This document shows positions 26,101 through 33,588 of a stretch of 64,000 nucleotides of DNA, piece by piece; position 1 is the stretch's first letter; every line of letters starts with the position of its first letter. The stretch is taken from positions 310,001-374,000 of the forward strand of contig JBMNGH010000011.1 of the NCBI GenBank assembly GCA_050949725.1, written 5' to 3'. This DNA comes from JBMNGH01 sp050949725. GTDB taxonomy: Bacteria; Bacillota; Thermosediminibacteria; Thermosediminibacterales; Tepidanaerobacteraceae. A program made the translations under genes and the position numbers. Under the pieces are notes generated by a model, which ran no database searches, was not told the DNA's origin, and was given only the letters and a program-made list of their open reading frames with translations.

Positions 26101-27953
26101 TCTCCCTTACAACTGCGTCAAAGGAACTTGCCAGAGATGTGCAGTTGTTGTTGATGGGCCTTGGTATAAAATCACGGATTTGGAATTATCGCCATAGAGA
26201 CGGTCGTGAGTGGAGCAATCTCTTTATTACCAAGGAGAGCCTTGACCGCTTTGCAAAGCACATTGGATTCCCCATGAATCCTGTAAAACAACAACGTCTT
26301 AAAGACTGGCTCCAAGGTCGAAACAGAATCTATCGCAATGTGCGAAGAAGTCGAGTTAAATCCGTGGTCCCTGCAGGCACAGCATTTGTATATGACGTAT
26401 CAGAACCGGTGACTAATTCCCTAATTGCAGAAGGAATGATTGTCCACAACTGCAACTTAGGTTCTATAAATCTTTCCAAATTTGTCAAAAGAACCAGAAA
26501 TAAGAATCAAATCGATTATGATAGTCTGAGGGAAACGGTTCATGCAGCTGTAAGGTTTTTAGATGATGTTATCGATGTAAACAAATATCCTTTACAAGAA
26601 ATAGAGAAAATGACTTTGGCAAACCGCAAAATCGGCCTAGGTGTTATGGGATTTGCAGACATGTTAATACAGCTTGGCATTCCATATAATTCTGATGAGG
26701 CTGTAAGAATTGCCGAAGAAGTGATGAGCTTTATCGACAGAGAATCAAAAAAGGCTTCAGAAGAACTGGCAAAAGAGCGAGGAGTTTTCCCCAATTGGGA
26801 AAAGAGTGTTTTTAAAGATAAGGGGATGCGAATAAGAAATGCAACTACAACGACCATTGCTCCTACCGGAACCATAAGTATTATAGCAGGAGCTTCCAGC
26901 GGCATCGAGCCGGTATTTGCTTTGGCCTTCGAGCGGCATGTAATGGACAATGAGCGTTTAGTAGAGGTACACCCGATTTTTGAAAGGGAACTTAAAGATC
27001 GTGGCATCTATAGCCAAGAGCTGATGCAAGAGGTTATAGCTGAAGGGTCTTTACAAAAAATACAAGGTGTGCCTGAGGATATTAAGAGGGTTTTCGTAAC
27101 TGCTCATGATATTACTCCCGAATGGCATGTAAAAATTCAGGCAGCTTTCCAAAAATACACCCACAATGCGGTTTCTAAGACCGTGAACTTTCCTAACAGC
27201 GCGACTCGAGAGGATGTCAAAACAGTATATATGATGGCTTATGAACTTGGATGTAAAGGTGTAACAATATATAGAGACGGGAGCCGCCAAGAACAGGTTT
27301 TAAACAAAGGAACGAAGGGAGAAAAACAGAAAACGGTTCAAATTCCCCCCCAGTGCACTTCCTGTGAAATAGCCGGAGACCTTACAGGGAATCCGCTAAA
27401 ACCTAGGCCAAGACCAAGTGTAACCTATGGCACTACAGAGAAAGTAAAAATCGGCTGTGGTAATTTATATATTACCGTCAACTCAGATGAAAACGGAATC
27501 TGTGAAGTGTTTACTAACTTGGGAAGAGCCGGGGGTTGTCCGTCTCAATCAGAAGCTACCAGCCGTCTGATATCTATGGCATTGAGAAGCGGAATTGATG
27601 CTAAATCAATAGTTGAGCAGCTCAAGGGAATTCGATGCCATTCTACATTAAGGCAAATGGCCAGCAATAAGGATATCAAAGTCCTATCATGTCCGGATGC
27701 AATCGGCAGGGCTATTGAACGCAGTCTTGGAAAAAACTTGGTTCCCAATGGGAACAACCACCAGGAAAGCCAAGCTTATATTAAACGGTATATAGATCCG
27801 GAAAATGACGAATTGGCTGTCTCCGTGGAAAATCCGGATTGTTATTCTCATATTATAAAACCTGGAACAGCTTGTCCGGAATGTGGAAGTAAACTTGAAC
27901 ACGAAAGCGGTTGTGTTGTTTGCAGAAGCTGTGGATACTCAAAGTGCGGTTAA
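23160..27953 (+). CDS. nrdJ: Adenosylcobalamin-dependent (class II) ribonucleotide reductase with two inteins
   Basis: The 1597-residue precursor contains a 785-residue class II reductase, which makes deoxyribonucleotides using a B12-generated thiyl radical, interrupted by two inteins (residues 164-619 and 742-1097). Extein landmarks: LPNSPTLMNAG and LSACFVLPVEDS (substrate/redox Cys), GGGTGFSFSRLRP, TRRGANMGILRVDHPDI, NPCGEQPLLP, the radical-Cys segment CNLGSINLS, the loop APTGTISIIAGASSGIEP, and a C-terminal cysteine tail (CPECGSKLEHESGCVVCRSC) used for re-reduction. Both inteins keep splice residues, so the enzyme should mature. ATG 23160 follows GGTGGG. No ATP-cone is evident. Control by NrdR is suggested by the two boxes upstream. 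Confidence 0.95.
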   Translation: MDKKNLSFSENAKTVLKKRYLAKDVSGDVVESPEDMIQRVADAIASAEEKYANGDFEHWRQAFYDMMAELKFLPNSPTLMNAGRELGQLSACFVLPVEDSMEGIFDSIKSAALIHKSGGGTGFSFSRLRPKGATVKSTGGVASGPISFMKVFNSATEAVKQGGCVDENTRISTAEGLVKIKDLGPCDLPEDSWHKYVVPLKLYTDEGIKEADEFYVHGKAKVKKITTECGYSVTITHEHRLRVIDSDGNYVWKYAKDIKKGDWLALKKNTYPETTDYRLPEFAYEPPFNVKDIILPQEPSEDLGEFIGCFIGDGSISFNERGTGRVIFSVADEESEVLDRIISLGKKLFAVEPVINKKPEDKSSNLFYNSTVLAQWLKHIGVDKVSSMDVRVPEIAFRGGMRFAIGFLRGLFSADGYVSKEGYVTLYSVSKELIDGVKELLLALGIPSRTLINTDRRDSFGKSPVYKLNIITKEGYAIFRDKIGFISAAKNDRLDLIDDRLFEYNDVIPNQQLVFAQIYNGSGKGCGPGRTSLGANRKLYREIQRYLPNVAAPRNLNRSRLRYLVEKYKEVAESPLKWFLENDQFYDKVESIEDDEAFTLDLSVPDNNTYIAAGFISHNTRRGANMGILRVDHPDILDFIKCKKNDKEITNFNISVAITDKFMEALQKDEEYDLIDPHTNKPTGRLKAREVFELIVDMAWNNGEPGIVFIDRMNEDNPTPTVGVIESTNPCGEQPLLPFESCFAPDTRILTDKGWETVEEAYQRQQRGEQISVYTDGLVINEAGLTLRPSTVVPIGEKDIVAVELQNGQRIRVTPDHNILTQRGWVPAGQLEDKDFVYLPDGVVSMEDTIIENSEYYQMLGWMIGDGWHTQKSSGLVFGPEDDLAERQLLPVFQELCANLISPRSNGRIPQGSRDENGVLTVSCTNTGVRQYLIENGMEFSLSRDKRVPDSIMQADAKIQIEFLKGLFGAEGYVDSKRAKVSLTTASKELARDVQLLLMGLGIKSRIWNYRHRDGREWSNLFITKESLDRFAKHIGFPMNPVKQQRLKDWLQGRNRIYRNVRRSRVKSVVPAGTAFVYDVSEPVTNSLIAEGMIVHNCNLGSINLSKFVKRTRNKNQIDYDSLRETVHAAVRFLDDVIDVNKYPLQEIEKMTLANRKIGLGVMGFADMLIQLGIPYNSDEAVRIAEEVMSFIDRESKKASEELAKERGVFPNWEKSVFKDKGMRIRNATTTTIAPTGTISIIAGASSGIEPVFALAFERHVMDNERLVEVHPIFERELKDRGIYSQELMQEVIAEGSLQKIQGVPEDIKRVFVTAHDITPEWHVKIQAAFQKYTHNAVSKTVNFPNSATREDVKTVYMMAYELGCKGVTIYRDGSRQEQVLNKGTKGEKQKTVQIPPQCTSCEIAGDLTGNPLKPRPRPSVTYGTTEKVKIGCGNLYITVNSDENGICEVFTNLGRAGGCPSQSEATSRLISMALRSGIDAKSIVEQLKGIRCHSTLRQMASNKDIKVLSCPDAIGRAIERSLGKNLVPNGNNHQESQAYIKRYIDPENDELAVSVENPDCYSHIIKPGTACPECGSKLEHESGCVVCRSCGYSKCG
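23649..25016 (+). other. Intein 1 in NrdJ (456 residues, LAGLIDADG homing endonuclease)
   Basis: Starts at Cys164 (CVDENTRISTAEG, block A) after the extein AVKQGG and ends FISHN before Thr620 (TRRGANMG). Block B is TITHEHRLRV. Two LAGLIDADG motifs are present as LGEFIGCFIGDGS and FAIGFLRGLFSADG, so the homing endonuclease domain looks complete. All splice-junction residues (Cys1, terminal His-Asn, +1 Thr) are canonical; the insertion lies in the conserved loop KQGG/TRRG. Confidence 0.93.
25383..26450 (+). other. Intein 2 in NrdJ (356 residues, LAGLIDADG homing endonuclease)
   Basis: Starts at Cys742 (CFAPDTRILTDKGW) after LLPFES and ends GMIVHN before Cys1098 (CNLGSINLS). Block B is VTPDHNILT. 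Endonuclease motifs YQMLGWMIGDG and EFLKGLFGAEG are present, the second with Glu in place of the catalytic Asp region, so nuclease activity is uncertain. Canonical Cys1, His-Asn and +1 Cys. The +1 Cys is, by alignment to class II enzymes, the thiyl-radical cysteine of the reductase. Confidence 0.93.
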
Positions 27954-27983
27954 ACACATAGGTAAAAAAGAGGGGGTATAAAA

Positions 27984-28331
27984 ATGATAGCGGTCATTTT
28001 TGAAGTGTTTGTCAATGAGGAATACAAGCAGGAATACTTGGAAATTGCCGCTAAAATTCGGCCAAAGTTAGCTCAAATAAAAGGTTTTATTTCAATTGAA
28101 CGCTTTCAAAGTTTAAGCAATCCTGGTAAAATGCTTTCTATTTCCTTTTGGGAAAACGAAGAAGCACTAGCCCAGTGGCGAAATTTCGCAGATCACAGAG
28201 AAGCCCAAAAAAGGAGCAGGGAAGCTCTTTTCGGAGACTACAGATTAAGGGTAGCGGCTGTTGTTCGGGACTATAGCAGGGATGACAGGGAACAGGCACC
28301 TGAGGACAGTAGGGTATTGACTGATATATAA
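27984..28331 (+). CDS. Antibiotic biosynthesis monooxygenase (ABM) domain protein
   Basis: 115-residue ferredoxin-fold protein of the ABM superfamily: FEVFVNEEYKQEYLEIA at the start, GFISIERFQSL and ISFWENEEALAQWRNFADH follow the family pattern of a small dimeric alpha/beta barrel. Members include quinol monooxygenases and haem-degrading enzymes, but most are uncharacterised. AGAGGGGG precedes ATG 27984. It starts 30 bp after nrdJ and may share its transcript. The last ~25 residues are charged and unconserved. Confidence 0.8.
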   Translation: MIAVIFEVFVNEEYKQEYLEIAAKIRPKLAQIKGFISIERFQSLSNPGKMLSISFWENEEALAQWRNFADHREAQKRSREALFGDYRLRVAAVVRDYSRDDREQAPEDSRVLTDI

Positions 28332-28370
28332 TTATTATAAGGGCAAGCCATCTTATGCCTATCTTAGCTT

Positions 28371-28408
28371 AGTTAAAGCCAAGGTTATCTAAAACCTTGG
28401 CTTTAACT
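28371..28408. terminator. Long perfect hairpin terminator
   Basis: AGTTAAAGCCAAGGTT (28371-28386) and AACCTTGGCTTTAACT (28393-28408) form a perfect 16-bp stem with a 6-base loop. Likely ends the nrdJ-ABM transcript. Confidence 0.75.
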
Positions 28409-28599
28409 AAAAAGTGTAGTCCGAAAACTTGTGGCTCACCAGGAGTAAGTTGCGTAAAACCAATAGTTAAAATTCTCGTCTCATTAAAGAACAAGTGGCG
28501 TAAAAAGGATGTAGTGGTATTTTATGGAAGTCGTGAGAAAAGCAGCTATTTTAACATCATGGTTGGTCTCTTGCAGCCTGAGGTGGACAAATTGATTGT

Positions 28600-28902
28600 T
28601 TATCCCCTGCTCAGTTGCCGAAGCACTTCTGGTACAGATTCTATTAGCACGAAAATACCTATTCCAACGAACAGTATTCCTGCTGCAAACTTTAGATAAA
28701 CTGGTGGAATGTAACGCGTTACGAGGTTGCCCAAAAGGGCACCTATGAGGGTGACGAGGACCAGTGCGGCAGATGCCCCTAGAAAAATCGGAAGGGGCTT
28801 GTTGTATTGAGCAACAAGTGTAAAAACCGCTAACTGTGTTTTATCTCCCAGTTCGGCGAGAAATAACATCCCGAATGCCATTAAGAAAAGCTTTAAATCC
28901 AT
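28600..28902 (-). CDS. GDT1/TMEM165 (UPF0016) family cation exporter subunit
   Basis: 100-residue membrane protein with three hydrophobic segments and one copy of the family signature ELGDKTQLAVFTLVA (residues ~15-29). Family members move Mn2+ or Ca2+ out of the cytoplasm; two-copy members have two such signatures, so this single-copy protein must form a dimer. ATG 28902 is preferred with GAGGTG upstream; the longer frame to 28959 runs into the 54-bp repeat. No yybP-ykoY Mn riboswitch is seen upstream; instead a pair of the hairpin repeats lies there. Confidence 0.8.
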   Translation of the reverse strand: MDLKLFLMAFGMLFLAELGDKTQLAVFTLVAQYNKPLPIFLGASAALVLVTLIGALLGNLVTRYIPPVYLKFAAGILFVGIGIFVLIESVPEVLRQLSRG

Positions 28903-28934
28903 GCAAGGCACCTCACATATTATTGTAGAACAAC

Positions 28935-29052
28935 AAGGTTCCCGGGCCCCGACTAGCAATCTTTGATTGCGTGTCGGGTGGGGTTCTTTAGCGAGCGCAA
29001 GGTTCCCGGGCCCCGACTAGCAATCTTTGATTGCGTGTCGGGTGGGGTTCTT
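28935..29052 (+). repeat. 54-bp hairpin repeat, locus 4 (tandem pair, near-identical)
   Basis: Units 28935-28988 and 28999-29052 are identical as read, each from AAGGTTCCCGGGCCCCGAC through TAGCAATCTTTGATTGC to GTCGGGTGGGGTTCTT, separated by TAGCGAGCGC. Each unit can fold as one long hairpin: CCCGAC/GTCGGG and GCAATC/GATTGC around TTT, with CCC/GGGG and AAG/CTT at the base. Confidence 0.9.
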
Positions 29053-29249
29053 ATTAAATCGACTAATTATGTTTATTACAACCTAAAATTGTATAAATTA
29101 TACACCAAAGTAAGTATTTTATTCAACAGTATCGACAATTTATCATGACTCAATAAAGAAAAGATAGTGTAAAATTTCATTAGGTCAAAAAGCAGGAAAA
29201 CGGCAGCCGGATGGAGAAAAAAGACCTCACCATCCTTGCGGCTGGCGTG

Positions 29250-29278
29250 TTGACACATATGATAAACTTTGATAAACT
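29250..29278 (+). promoter_or_regulatory. Possible guaB promoter
   Basis: TTGACA (29250-29255), 17 bases, TAAACT (29273-29278). The spacer and -10 overlap a short direct repeat GATAAACTTT. A GC-rich imperfect hairpin (around 29202-29245) lies just upstream and could be a terminator of upstream transcription. Confidence 0.5.
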
Positions 29279-29317
29279 TTGACATAATAATTTGAGATAG
29301 ACATTGGGGGAGATGAT

Positions 29318-30766
29318 TTGGGTAAGTTCGAAAAAGAGGGCTTAAGTTTTGACGATGTCCTCGTTATGCCGGCAAAGTCTGAAGTGGTTCCAAAAGACGT
29401 GGACGTGAGTACAAGGCTGACAGATAAAATCAAGCTGAACATTCCAATTATAAGTGCCGGAATGGATACTGTAACCGAGTCCCGACTAGCGATTGCGATC
29501 GCAAGAGAGGGCGGCATTGGAGTTATTCATAAAAACATGTCTATTGAGAGGCAAGCTATTGAGGTTGATAAGGTTAAGCGTTCTGAGCACGGTGTTATAA
29601 TTGATCCTTTCCACCTTGAACCTCATAACCGTATAAGTGAGGCCCTACAGTTAATGGAACGCTATAGGATTTCCGGAGTGCCCATAACTGAAAATGGGGT
29701 ACTTGTAGGAATCATAACAAACCGTGACTTAAGGTTTGAAGATCAGATGGAAAAAAAGATCGAAGATGTAATGACAAAAGACAATCTGGTCACGGCACCT
29801 GAGGGAACCACACTCGATGAGGCAAAAGAGATATTAAAAAATCATAAGATAGAAAAACTCCCCATAGTTGATAAAAACTTTCGCCTGAAAGGCTTAATTA
29901 CAATTAAAGATATTGAAAAGGCCATTAAATACCCGAATTCTGCAAAAGACGATAACGGGCGTCTGATGGTCGGTGCGGCTGTCGGTGTTTCAATAGGTGA
30001 AGACGAAAGACTCAAGGCACTGGTTGAAGCAAGGGTTGATGTCGTTGTTGTGGATACAGCCCATGGGCACTCAAAGGGTGTCATAGAAGCAGTCAGCCGC
30101 ATAAAGGCTAAGTATCCAGAGCTGCAAATCATAGCGGGTAACGTTGCTACAGCGGAGGCAACACGTGAGTTGATAGCCGCCGGCGCGGATGCAATTAAAG
30201 TCGGAATGGGCCCAGGGTCAATATGTACTACTCGTGTTGTGGCTGGCATAGGTGTGCCTCAAGTCACCGCAATTTATGACTGCAGTTGTGAGGCGTCAAA
30301 ATACAATGTACCAGTTATAGCAGATGGCGGGATAAAATACTCCGGTGACATAGTAAAGGCAATTGCTGCAGGGGCATCAACAGTTATGATCGGGAGTCTT
30401 TTTGCAGGCACAGAAGAGAGCCCTGGTGAAATTGAGATATACAAAGGACGCAGCTTTAAGGTATATCGAGGGATGGGTTCGCTCGGTGCTATGGAATTAG
30501 GCAGTAAAGATAGATATTTCCAAGAAAATACAAAAAAATTGGTTCCAGAGGGGGTTGAAGGCAGGGTGCCATACAAAGGGCCGGTATCAGAAACGGTATA
30601 TCAGCTTATCGGGGGTTTGAGAGCAGGTATGGGGTATTGCGGAGCAAGGACCATTGAAGAGCTGCAAAACGCAAAGTTTGTAAGAATAACACCTTCCGGT
30701 CTTAAAGAAAGCCATCCTCACGATATTTATATAACGAAGGAATCCCCAAATTATATGGAGTTTTGA
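29318..30766 (+). CDS. guaB: IMP dehydrogenase
   Basis: Oxidises IMP to XMP with NAD+, the committed step to GTP. 482 residues: barrel start FDDVLVMPAKSEV, two CBS domains at about residues 95-205 (MERYRISGVPITENG, ILKNHKIEKLPIVD), then VDTAHGHSKGVIE, GNVATAEATRELI and the catalytic loop GPGSICTTRVV with the nucleophilic Cys near residue 302; GAMELGSKDRYFQ and YCGARTIEELQ finish the active site. TTG 29318 with GGGGGAG upstream. Monocistronic, with its own terminator. Confidence 0.97.
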   Translation: MGKFEKEGLSFDDVLVMPAKSEVVPKDVDVSTRLTDKIKLNIPIISAGMDTVTESRLAIAIAREGGIGVIHKNMSIERQAIEVDKVKRSEHGVIIDPFHLEPHNRISEALQLMERYRISGVPITENGVLVGIITNRDLRFEDQMEKKIEDVMTKDNLVTAPEGTTLDEAKEILKNHKIEKLPIVDKNFRLKGLITIKDIEKAIKYPNSAKDDNGRLMVGAAVGVSIGEDERLKALVEARVDVVVVDTAHGHSKGVIEAVSRIKAKYPELQIIAGNVATAEATRELIAAGADAIKVGMGPGSICTTRVVAGIGVPQVTAIYDCSCEASKYNVPVIADGGIKYSGDIVKAIAAGASTVMIGSLFAGTEESPGEIEIYKGRSFKVYRGMGSLGAMELGSKDRYFQENTKKLVPEGVEGRVPYKGPVSETVYQLIGGLRAGMGYCGARTIEELQNAKFVRITPSGLKESHPHDIYITKESPNYMEF

Positions 30767-30799
30767 TCCTAGTTTTGTATCTTTTTTTAAAATAACTTA

Positions 30800-30833
30800 G
30801 GATTTCATCTTAAAAAAGGTGAAATCCCTTTTG
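30800..30833 (+). terminator. Terminator after guaB
   Basis: GGATTTCATC (30800-30809) pairs with GGTGAAATCC (30818-30827), including one G-U pair, followed by CTTTTGATT. Confidence 0.75.
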
Positions 30834-31039
30834 ATTATTAAATATGTTTGATTTTATTTTAAACTTATAATATATGGAAAATTGAGGAATATCAATACTT
30901 TTTTGGGGTATTATAACAATTAAAATACCATGAAAAACTACATTTCCCTGTTTATATATAGCAGGAAAAATGTTTGCATTAGTAGAATAGTATATTGAGA
31001 AAGAGTGTCGTTGGTACAAGTTAAAGGAGGAGATCAGGT

Positions 31040-33109
31040 TTGAAAAATTATGAAACAGGCATGATTCGTAATATTTGCCTTGTTGCTCACAGTGGTTCCG
31101 GGAAAACTTCTCTTGCAGAGGCAATGTTGTTTAACACGGGAGCTATTGATCGTCTTGGAAAAACAGATGAGGGTAATACAACGTGTGATCACGATCCTGA
31201 AGAAATAAAAAGACGAATTTCTATAACCACTTCGCTAGCTCCGTGTGAATGGAAAAATATGAAGATTAATATACTTGACACACCTGGGTATTTTGATTTT
31301 GTCGGAGAAGTAAAAGGTGCTATGAGGGTTGCCGATGGGTGTGTTATAGTAACATGTGCAGTTTCTGGGGTTGAAGTCGGGACTGAACAGGTCTTTACCT
31401 ATGCTGAAGAAGCAGGACTCCCGCGCATTTTCTTTATTAATAAGATGGAGCGTGAAAATGCAAACTTCATCAAGGTATTAGAGCAAATTAGAGAGTTTTT
31501 TGGTCTTAAAGCAGTTCCATTTCAACTTCCAATAGGTTCCGAAAGCAATTTTAAAGGCATTGTCGATATAGTAAAGCAAAAGGCATATATCCTCGAAGGA
31601 AAGAAAATTGAAGAATGTCAAGTTCCAGAAGAATTAAAGAGTGATATGGAAGAGTATAGATCAGCACTAATTGAGGCTGTCGCTGAAACGGATGACGAGC
31701 TTCTTACAAAGTATCTTGAAGGCGAAGAATTGACCCAAGATGAGATTCAAAAAGGCCTGCGCTCAGGTGTATCGAGCGGTGACATATATCCAATTTTATG
31801 TGGTTCGGCCTTGATTAACAAGGGCATAAATTTCCTAATGGATACTATTTGTGATTACATGCCGTCTCCAAAAGACGTTCCGGTTCAAAAAGGTGTTATA
31901 CCGGATACAGATTCGGAAGAAACAAGAAAGTGTAGTGATGATGAACCATTTTCCGCTTTGGTTTTCAAAACAATGGCAGACCCATACGTCGGCAAGTTGA
32001 CACTTTTCAAAGTATTTTCCGGTGTACTCAATTCAGACTCTACAGTATTTAATGTTACAAAAGGTGAGACTGAAAAGCTCGGTCAAATTTATACGATGAG
32101 AGGCAAGAAACAGATTAACCTTTCACAGGTTTCTGCAGGAGATATAGCGGCTGTTGCAAAATTGCAGTATACGTCTACCAATGATACGCTTGCAGATAAA
32201 GAACATCCTATCCTGTTAAAAGGTATTGATTTTCCAAAGCCTGTCCTTACTCTTTCTGCCCATCCTAAATCCAAAGGTGATGAAGAAAAGATTTCTACAG
32301 GGCTTTCTAAACTCACGGAAGAGGATAAGACCTTTGAGGTCACAAAGGACAGTGATACAGGGCAGCTCCTCGTATCAGGAATGGGTGAAATACATCTTGA
32401 TGTGTTAGCTGCTAAGCTGGCAAATAAATTCGGTTCTGAAATGGTGCTTGAGACCCCTAAAGTACCTTATCGTGAGACAATCCGAAGCTCCACCAAAGTT
32501 GAGGGTAAGCACAAAAAACAAAGTGGAGGTAGGGGTCAATATGGTCATGTATGGTTAGAGATTCAACCACTTGAATCAGAGGAAGGGTTTGAATTTGAAG
32601 ACAAAATTTTTGGAGGTGCAGTTCCCAGGCAATATATCCCTGCTGTAGAAAAGGGAATCCGAGAAGCGCTTAATGAGGGTGTCTTAGCAAATTATCCTGT
32701 AGTGGGAGTAAAAGTGATTCTTTATGATGGCTCATATCATCCAGTGGACTCTTCAGAGCTTGCATTTAAAATTGCTGCATCCATGGCATTTAAAAAAGGA
32801 ACAGAACAAGCCAGGCCTGTTCTCCTAGAGCCAATTATGGATATGGAGATAGTCGTGCCAGAAAACTACATGGGTGATATAATCGGTGACCTTAACAAAC
32901 GCAGGGGGCGTGTGCTGGGGATGGAACCTGATGGCAAGATGCAACACATTAAAGCACAAGCGCCAATGTCTGAAGTGTTCAGGTATGCTACTGATCTGCG
33001 TTCAATGACTCAGGGGAGAGGTTCGTTCTCTTCAAACTTCAGTCATTATGAGGAATTACCTGCTCAACTCGCCGAAAAAGTAATACGGGAGGCAAAAGAA
33101 GCTGAATAA
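31040..33109 (+). CDS. Elongation factor G-like protein (EF-G paralogue)
   Basis: 689-residue translational GTPase with the five-domain EF-G layout. G1 is AHSGSGKTS (about residues 16-24) instead of the AHIDAGKTT of canonical FusA, G3 is DTPGYFDF and G4 NKME; domain IV includes GRGQYGHVWLEIQP and domain V ends YRATD-like FRYATDLRSMTQGRGSF. These differences put it in the EF-G2/'EF-G-like' group that exists beside normal FusA in many Firmicutes; its role is unsettled (possibly back-up or ribosome-state-specific). TTG 31040 follows AAAGGAGGAG. No rpsL/rpsG/tuf neighbours, unlike the main fusA. Confidence 0.88.
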   Translation: MKNYETGMIRNICLVAHSGSGKTSLAEAMLFNTGAIDRLGKTDEGNTTCDHDPEEIKRRISITTSLAPCEWKNMKINILDTPGYFDFVGEVKGAMRVADGCVIVTCAVSGVEVGTEQVFTYAEEAGLPRIFFINKMERENANFIKVLEQIREFFGLKAVPFQLPIGSESNFKGIVDIVKQKAYILEGKKIEECQVPEELKSDMEEYRSALIEAVAETDDELLTKYLEGEELTQDEIQKGLRSGVSSGDIYPILCGSALINKGINFLMDTICDYMPSPKDVPVQKGVIPDTDSEETRKCSDDEPFSALVFKTMADPYVGKLTLFKVFSGVLNSDSTVFNVTKGETEKLGQIYTMRGKKQINLSQVSAGDIAAVAKLQYTSTNDTLADKEHPILLKGIDFPKPVLTLSAHPKSKGDEEKISTGLSKLTEEDKTFEVTKDSDTGQLLVSGMGEIHLDVLAAKLANKFGSEMVLETPKVPYRETIRSSTKVEGKHKKQSGGRGQYGHVWLEIQPLESEEGFEFEDKIFGGAVPRQYIPAVEKGIREALNEGVLANYPVVGVKVILYDGSYHPVDSSELAFKIAASMAFKKGTEQARPVLLEPIMDMEIVVPENYMGDIIGDLNKRRGRVLGMEPDGKMQHIKAQAPMSEVFRYATDLRSMTQGRGSFSSNFSHYEELPAQLAEKVIREAKEAE

Positions 33110-33199
33110 AAAATACCATAATATGCCTGTAATTTTCGGTATTTAAGTCTCATTTTCGGAAAGACTTAAAATATCGGGTTTCGAAAAGGAGGGCATGCT

Positions 33200-33445
33200 A
33201 TGGTTAGATTTACTAAGGAAAAGGTCAGGGTGAGACATACACCTGACAGGGTGGAAGATATTCATAAGAAAAAAGTGGATAGCATTATTGAAGATGAGCT
33301 GCTAGATGACACCATATATGGCGAAATCATACCAAGTTTAATGGGATGGACTTCTCCTGAAGAACAGGAAAGACGGTCGAATCGACTTCAGGAGATATCA
33401 GACTCATTAAAAACTAAGGCAAAAAGAGGAGAAAAAGGGAATTAG
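33200..33445 (+). CDS. Conserved-looking hypothetical protein, 81 residues
   Basis: Small charged, soluble protein, no membrane segment or motif that I recognise (KVRVRHTPDRVEDIHKKKV, GEIIPSLMGWTSPEEQERR). It has a strong ribosome-binding site (AAAGGAGGG) before ATG 33200 and a terminator right after its stop, so it is probably a genuine gene. It lies between the EF-G paralogue and ctsR but the terminator and ctsR promoter separate it from the stress operon. Function unknown. Confidence 0.6.
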   Translation: MVRFTKEKVRVRHTPDRVEDIHKKKVDSIIEDELLDDTIYGEIIPSLMGWTSPEEQERRSNRLQEISDSLKTKAKRGEKGN

Positions 33446-33454
33446 TATTGAATA

Positions 33455-33484
33455 GAGGGAGTAGAAATCTCCCTTTATTTTTTT
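33455..33484 (+). terminator. Terminator upstream of ctsR
   Basis: AGGGAG (33456-33461), loop TAGAAAT, CTCCCT (33469-33474), then TTATTTTTTTT. Confidence 0.85.
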
Positions 33485-33496
33485 TATTAAAAGGTC

Positions 33497-33551
33497 TTGA
33501 AATTATTGTAAAAGTTTTTTATAATATAAACAAAAGTCAGGAAAGGTCAAA
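33497..33551 (+). promoter_or_regulatory. ctsR operon promoter with CtsR box
   Basis: TTGAAA (33497-33502), 17-base spacer, TATAAT (33520-33525). AGTCAGGAAAGGTCAAA at 33535-33551 matches the CtsR heptad pair (RGTCAAA, three bases, RGTCAAA) with two changes in the first half. Placed over the transcription start, it fits autorepression. Confidence 0.85.
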
Positions 33552-33588
33552 ATTATTGTTTTATGAAGTCTATGAGGAGGAGGTAATT

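Noticed and set aside
26540..27007. 155-residue open frame antisense to nrdJ
   Set aside because: It is a shadow of the conserved reductase coding sequence on the other strand, with no start signals or family resemblance.
28409..28699. Open frame 28397-28699 with a plausible segment (VVVFYGSREKSSYF)
   Set aside because: It starts inside the terminator stem, has no ribosome-binding site and its second half is antisense to the GDT1-family gene. A faint resemblance to a ligase C-terminal fragment was too weak to call.
28935..29052. Possible CRISPR array
   Set aside because: Only two units per locus with an invariant ~10-base spacer, no variable 30-40 base spacers and no cas genes; these are paired hairpin repeats.
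28903..29060. yybP-ykoY (Mn2+) riboswitch before the GDT1-family gene
   Set aside because: This family is often Mn-regulated, but none of the conserved riboswitch loops are present; the region is filled by the hairpin repeats.
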